From the NCBI GenBank assembly GCA_023418255.1, contig JAEZZZ010000159.1, forward strand, positions 1-24,986: a stretch of 24,986 nucleotides of DNA, read 5' to 3'. Position 1 is the stretch's first letter. Each line of letters starts with the position of its first letter. Shown here in pieces: positions 23,292 through 24,986 of the stretch. The notes beneath the pieces are model-generated. The model saw only the letters and a program-made list of their open reading frames with translations. It was not told where the DNA came from and did not search any database. This DNA is from Bacteroidota bacterium (lineage in GTDB: Bacteria; Bacteroidota; Bacteroidia; Bacteroidales; Dysgonomonadaceae). The position numbers were made by a program, and so were the translations under genes.

Positions 23292-24629
23292 ATGAATGTG
23301 AATGACATAATGACACAGTTGGCCGCGCGACATCCCGGCGAACCTGAATTTCTTCAGGCTGTGAAAGAAGTATTGACTTCAATTGAGGATGTGTACAACG
23401 AACATCCTGAGTTTGAAAAGGCTGCAATCATTGAGCGTATTGTTGAGCCTGATCGTATTTTTACATTTCGAGTGCCTTGGGTGGACGACCAAGGGAAAGT
23501 CCATGTAAACATTGGGTATCGCGTACAATTCAACGGTGCCATTGGCCCCTACAAGGGCGGCATCCGTTTTCACCCGTCTGTAAACCTTTCTACCCTTAAA
23601 TTTTTGGGATTCGAGCAAACATTCAAAAATGCACTCACAACGCTTCCTATGGGCGGCGGAAAAGGCGGTTCCGATTTTTCACCAAAAGGCCGTTCCGAAG
23701 CCGAAATCATGCGTTTTTGCCAAGCATTCGTAACCGAATTGTGGCGCAACATTGGACCGGATACCGATGTACCTGCAGGCGATATTGGTGTAGGCGGTCG
23801 CGAAGTGGGATATATGTTTGGCATGTACAAGAAACTTGCTCGCGAACACACAGGAACATTCACCGGCAAAGGAATGACATTTGGCGGTTCTCGTCTGCGT
23901 CCCGAAGCGACAGGGTTTGGCGCATTGTATTTCGTACATCAAATGTGCGAAACACACCAAATTGATATCAAAGGAAAGACCGTAGCTGTCTCCGGTTTTG
24001 GAAACGTAGCATGGGGCGCTGTTACCAAAGCAACCGAATTGGGTGCCAAGGTGGTGGCCATTTCAGGACCCGACGGATATATCTACGATAAAGACGGCAT
24101 CAACACACCTGAAAAAATAGCTTACATGCTAGAGCTACGTAATTCAGGAAACGATGTCGTGGCACCTTATGCCGACAAGTTCCCCGGTGCCGTATTCCAC
24201 GCGGGCAAAAAACCGTGGGAATGCAAAGTGGACATTGCTCTACCATGTGCTATTCAAAACGAATTGAATCTTGACGATGCCAAGAAACTACACGCCAATG
24301 GCGTGACGTTGGTTGCCGAAGTATCAAATATGGGATGTACGGCAGAAGCGGTAGATTACTTTATCGAAAATAAACTGCTGTTTGCCCCCGGCAAAGCTGT
24401 CAACGCGGGTGGCGTGGCATGCTCGGGACTAGAAATGACACAAAATGCAATGCATCTGTCTTGGACAAACGAAGAGGTGGATAAATGGCTACATCAAATC
24501 ATGAGTGACATTCACGAACAATGCGTTAGCCATGGCAAAGAAGGCGCATACACCAACTATGTGAAAGGTGCTAATATTGCAGGATTCATGAAAGTTGCCA
24601 CTGCCATGATTGAACAAGGTGTGGTGTAA
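23292..24629 (+). CDS. gdhA: Glutamate dehydrogenase, hexameric type (probably NADP-dependent)
   Basis: Interconverts glutamate and 2-oxoglutarate plus ammonia in the cytoplasm. The 445 residues are the length of the small hexameric class. Substrate and catalytic lysines are visible as PYKGG (Lys88) and GGGKGGSDF (Lys124), followed by PAGDIGVGGREVGYMFG. The Rossmann fold has GFGNVA at 235-240. NADP preference is inferred from overall similarity to the E. coli GdhA class, not from a diagnostic residue. The promoter is preceded by a long gene-free region, and a strong terminator follows, so it is monocistronic. In a fermenter with korAB it could feed glutamate carbon into 2-oxoglutarate oxidation, or assimilate ammonia. 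Confidence 0.95.
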   Translation: MNVNDIMTQLAARHPGEPEFLQAVKEVLTSIEDVYNEHPEFEKAAIIERIVEPDRIFTFRVPWVDDQGKVHVNIGYRVQFNGAIGPYKGGIRFHPSVNLSTLKFLGFEQTFKNALTTLPMGGGKGGSDFSPKGRSEAEIMRFCQAFVTELWRNIGPDTDVPAGDIGVGGREVGYMFGMYKKLAREHTGTFTGKGMTFGGSRLRPEATGFGALYFVHQMCETHQIDIKGKTVAVSGFGNVAWGAVTKATELGAKVVAISGPDGYIYDKDGINTPEKIAYMLELRNSGNDVVAPYADKFPGAVFHAGKKPWECKVDIALPCAIQNELNLDDAKKLHANGVTLVAEVSNMGCTAEAVDYFIENKLLFAPGKAVNAGGVACSGLEMTQNAMHLSWTNEEVDKWLHQIMSDIHEQCVSHGKEGAYTNYVKGANIAGFMKVATAMIEQGVV

Positions 24630-24675
24630 CAAAAAAAGCATAATCCAATACTATTATAGAAAAAACCACGAAAAG

Positions 24676-24708
24676 CCGCAAGAGTGAAAAAATCCTCTTG
24701 CGGTTTTT
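24676..24708 (+). terminator. Intrinsic terminator of gdhA
   Basis: A perfect 9-bp stem, ccgcaagag at 24676-24684 and ctcttgcgg at 24695-24703, encloses a 10-base loop and is followed by a T-rich tail. An A-run upstream of the stem could let it act on the other strand too. Confidence 0.88.
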
Positions 24709-24727
24709 ATTTTGCATTTTTCTTCTA

Positions 24728-24850
24728 TTAACCCGCATTATTCATGAAGAACACTTTCCATTTTCTTTGCCCCTCTTTTCCTCTGTGGGATGAATGGTTT
24801 TACTATTTTCTAATCCGAAGATTGTTTTTTGAACGTTTCTTACTCCGCAA
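24728..24850. repeat. Right arm of the 123-bp inverted repeat flanking the window
   Basis: This is the inverted copy of positions 1-123, with one mismatch at 24819. It begins 20 bases after the gdhA terminator. It overlaps a 62-codon ATG frame (24744-24932) that has no recognisable family and is broken by a stop in the left copy, so that frame is judged not to be a gene. The two copies point outward from the window. Confidence 0.9.
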
Positions 24851-24910
24851 AAACAAAGCAATGAATCATTTTAGGGTGTTTTCGCGGGAATTTTCACATA
24901 AGGACACACT

Positions 24911-24945
24911 CCTCCCACGGAGGTTTTTTTAGTTGCAAACCTCCT
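24911..24945. other. Hairpin plus T-run overlapping a second possible hairpin
   Basis: The sequence cctcc (24911-24915), a 3-base loop and ggagg (24919-24923) are followed by seven T residues, a compact terminator-like hairpin on the plus strand. The same ggagg extended to ggaggttt (24919-24926) can instead pair with aaacctcc (24938-24945), a perfect 8-bp stem with an 11-base loop. The two structures exclude each other. No gene is visible on either side before the window ends, so the role is unknown. Confidence 0.5.
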
Positions 24946-24986
24946 GTTACGAAACAATTAACTCGACGAACAAATCCCTGTAAACA

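Noticed and set aside
24744..24932. 62-codon ORF overlapping the right repeat arm, considered as a gene
   Set aside because: It has no family signature and is interrupted by a stop in the otherwise near-identical left copy.
1..24986. CRISPR array, tRNA or rRNA genes, defence island or prophage
   Set aside because: No regularly spaced repeats, no cloverleaf or ribosomal sequence, and no integrase, Cas, restriction or phage structural genes were seen; the AddB-like, TerB-like and USP-like genes are ordinary chromosomal genes and not evidence of a defence system.

Overview
The window looks like chromosomal DNA of an anaerobic, AT-rich member of the Bacteroidota, most likely order Bacteroidales. 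Three things point there. Several genes are preceded by the Bacteroidota-type promoter box (TAnnTTTG at -7, sometimes with TTTG about 19-20 bases upstream), and clear Shine-Dalgarno sequences are scarce. The gene content is also typical of the phylum: two-ACT SerB, two-subunit KorAB, MetG with a C-terminal tRNA-binding domain, DUF4922 and YfhO proteins, and a large AddB-like nuclease. No tRNA, rRNA, CRISPR array, transposase gene or phage gene was seen.

Layout. Positions 1-123 are one arm of a near-perfect inverted repeat whose partner is at 24728-24850. A 470-base leader follows, holding a possible promoter, a hairpin and a 32-codon ORF. Then come an acyl-CoA dehydrogenase with EtfB and EtfA (597-3598), and from its own promoter the 2-oxoacid:ferredoxin oxidoreductase pair korA-korB (3760-6662), closed by a bidirectional terminator. 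On the minus strand a tight four-gene operon runs from 12029 down to 6766: DUF4922 HIT-like protein, SerB, a two-domain USP-like protein and a TPR protein. Divergent from it is metG, followed on the plus strand by a small predicted outer-membrane protein, a YfhO-family membrane protein and a TerB-like protein. Converging on these are an OFA-type MFS transporter and the AddB-like nuclease (minus strand, 22597-18345). A 694-base gene-free stretch precedes gdhA (23292-24629) and its terminator.

How the genes fit together. GdhA links glutamate to 2-oxoglutarate. KorAB converts a 2-oxoacid, plausibly 2-oxoglutarate, to the acyl-CoA while reducing ferredoxin. The acyl-CoA dehydrogenase/Etf set carries the EtfB motif seen in electron-bifurcating enzymes and would couple NADH, ferredoxin and an enoyl-CoA. 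Together these suggest amino-acid fermentation, although the three units are not one operon and the acyl-CoA substrate cannot be read from the sequence. The other genes are mostly housekeeping: serine synthesis, translation, recombination and envelope.

The most unusual signals are non-coding: the 123-base inverted repeat bracketing almost the whole window, a shared extended promoter block at three separate loci, a nested inverted repeat upstream of gdhA, and overlapping hairpins at the right edge. I did not find a convincing new multi-gene system.
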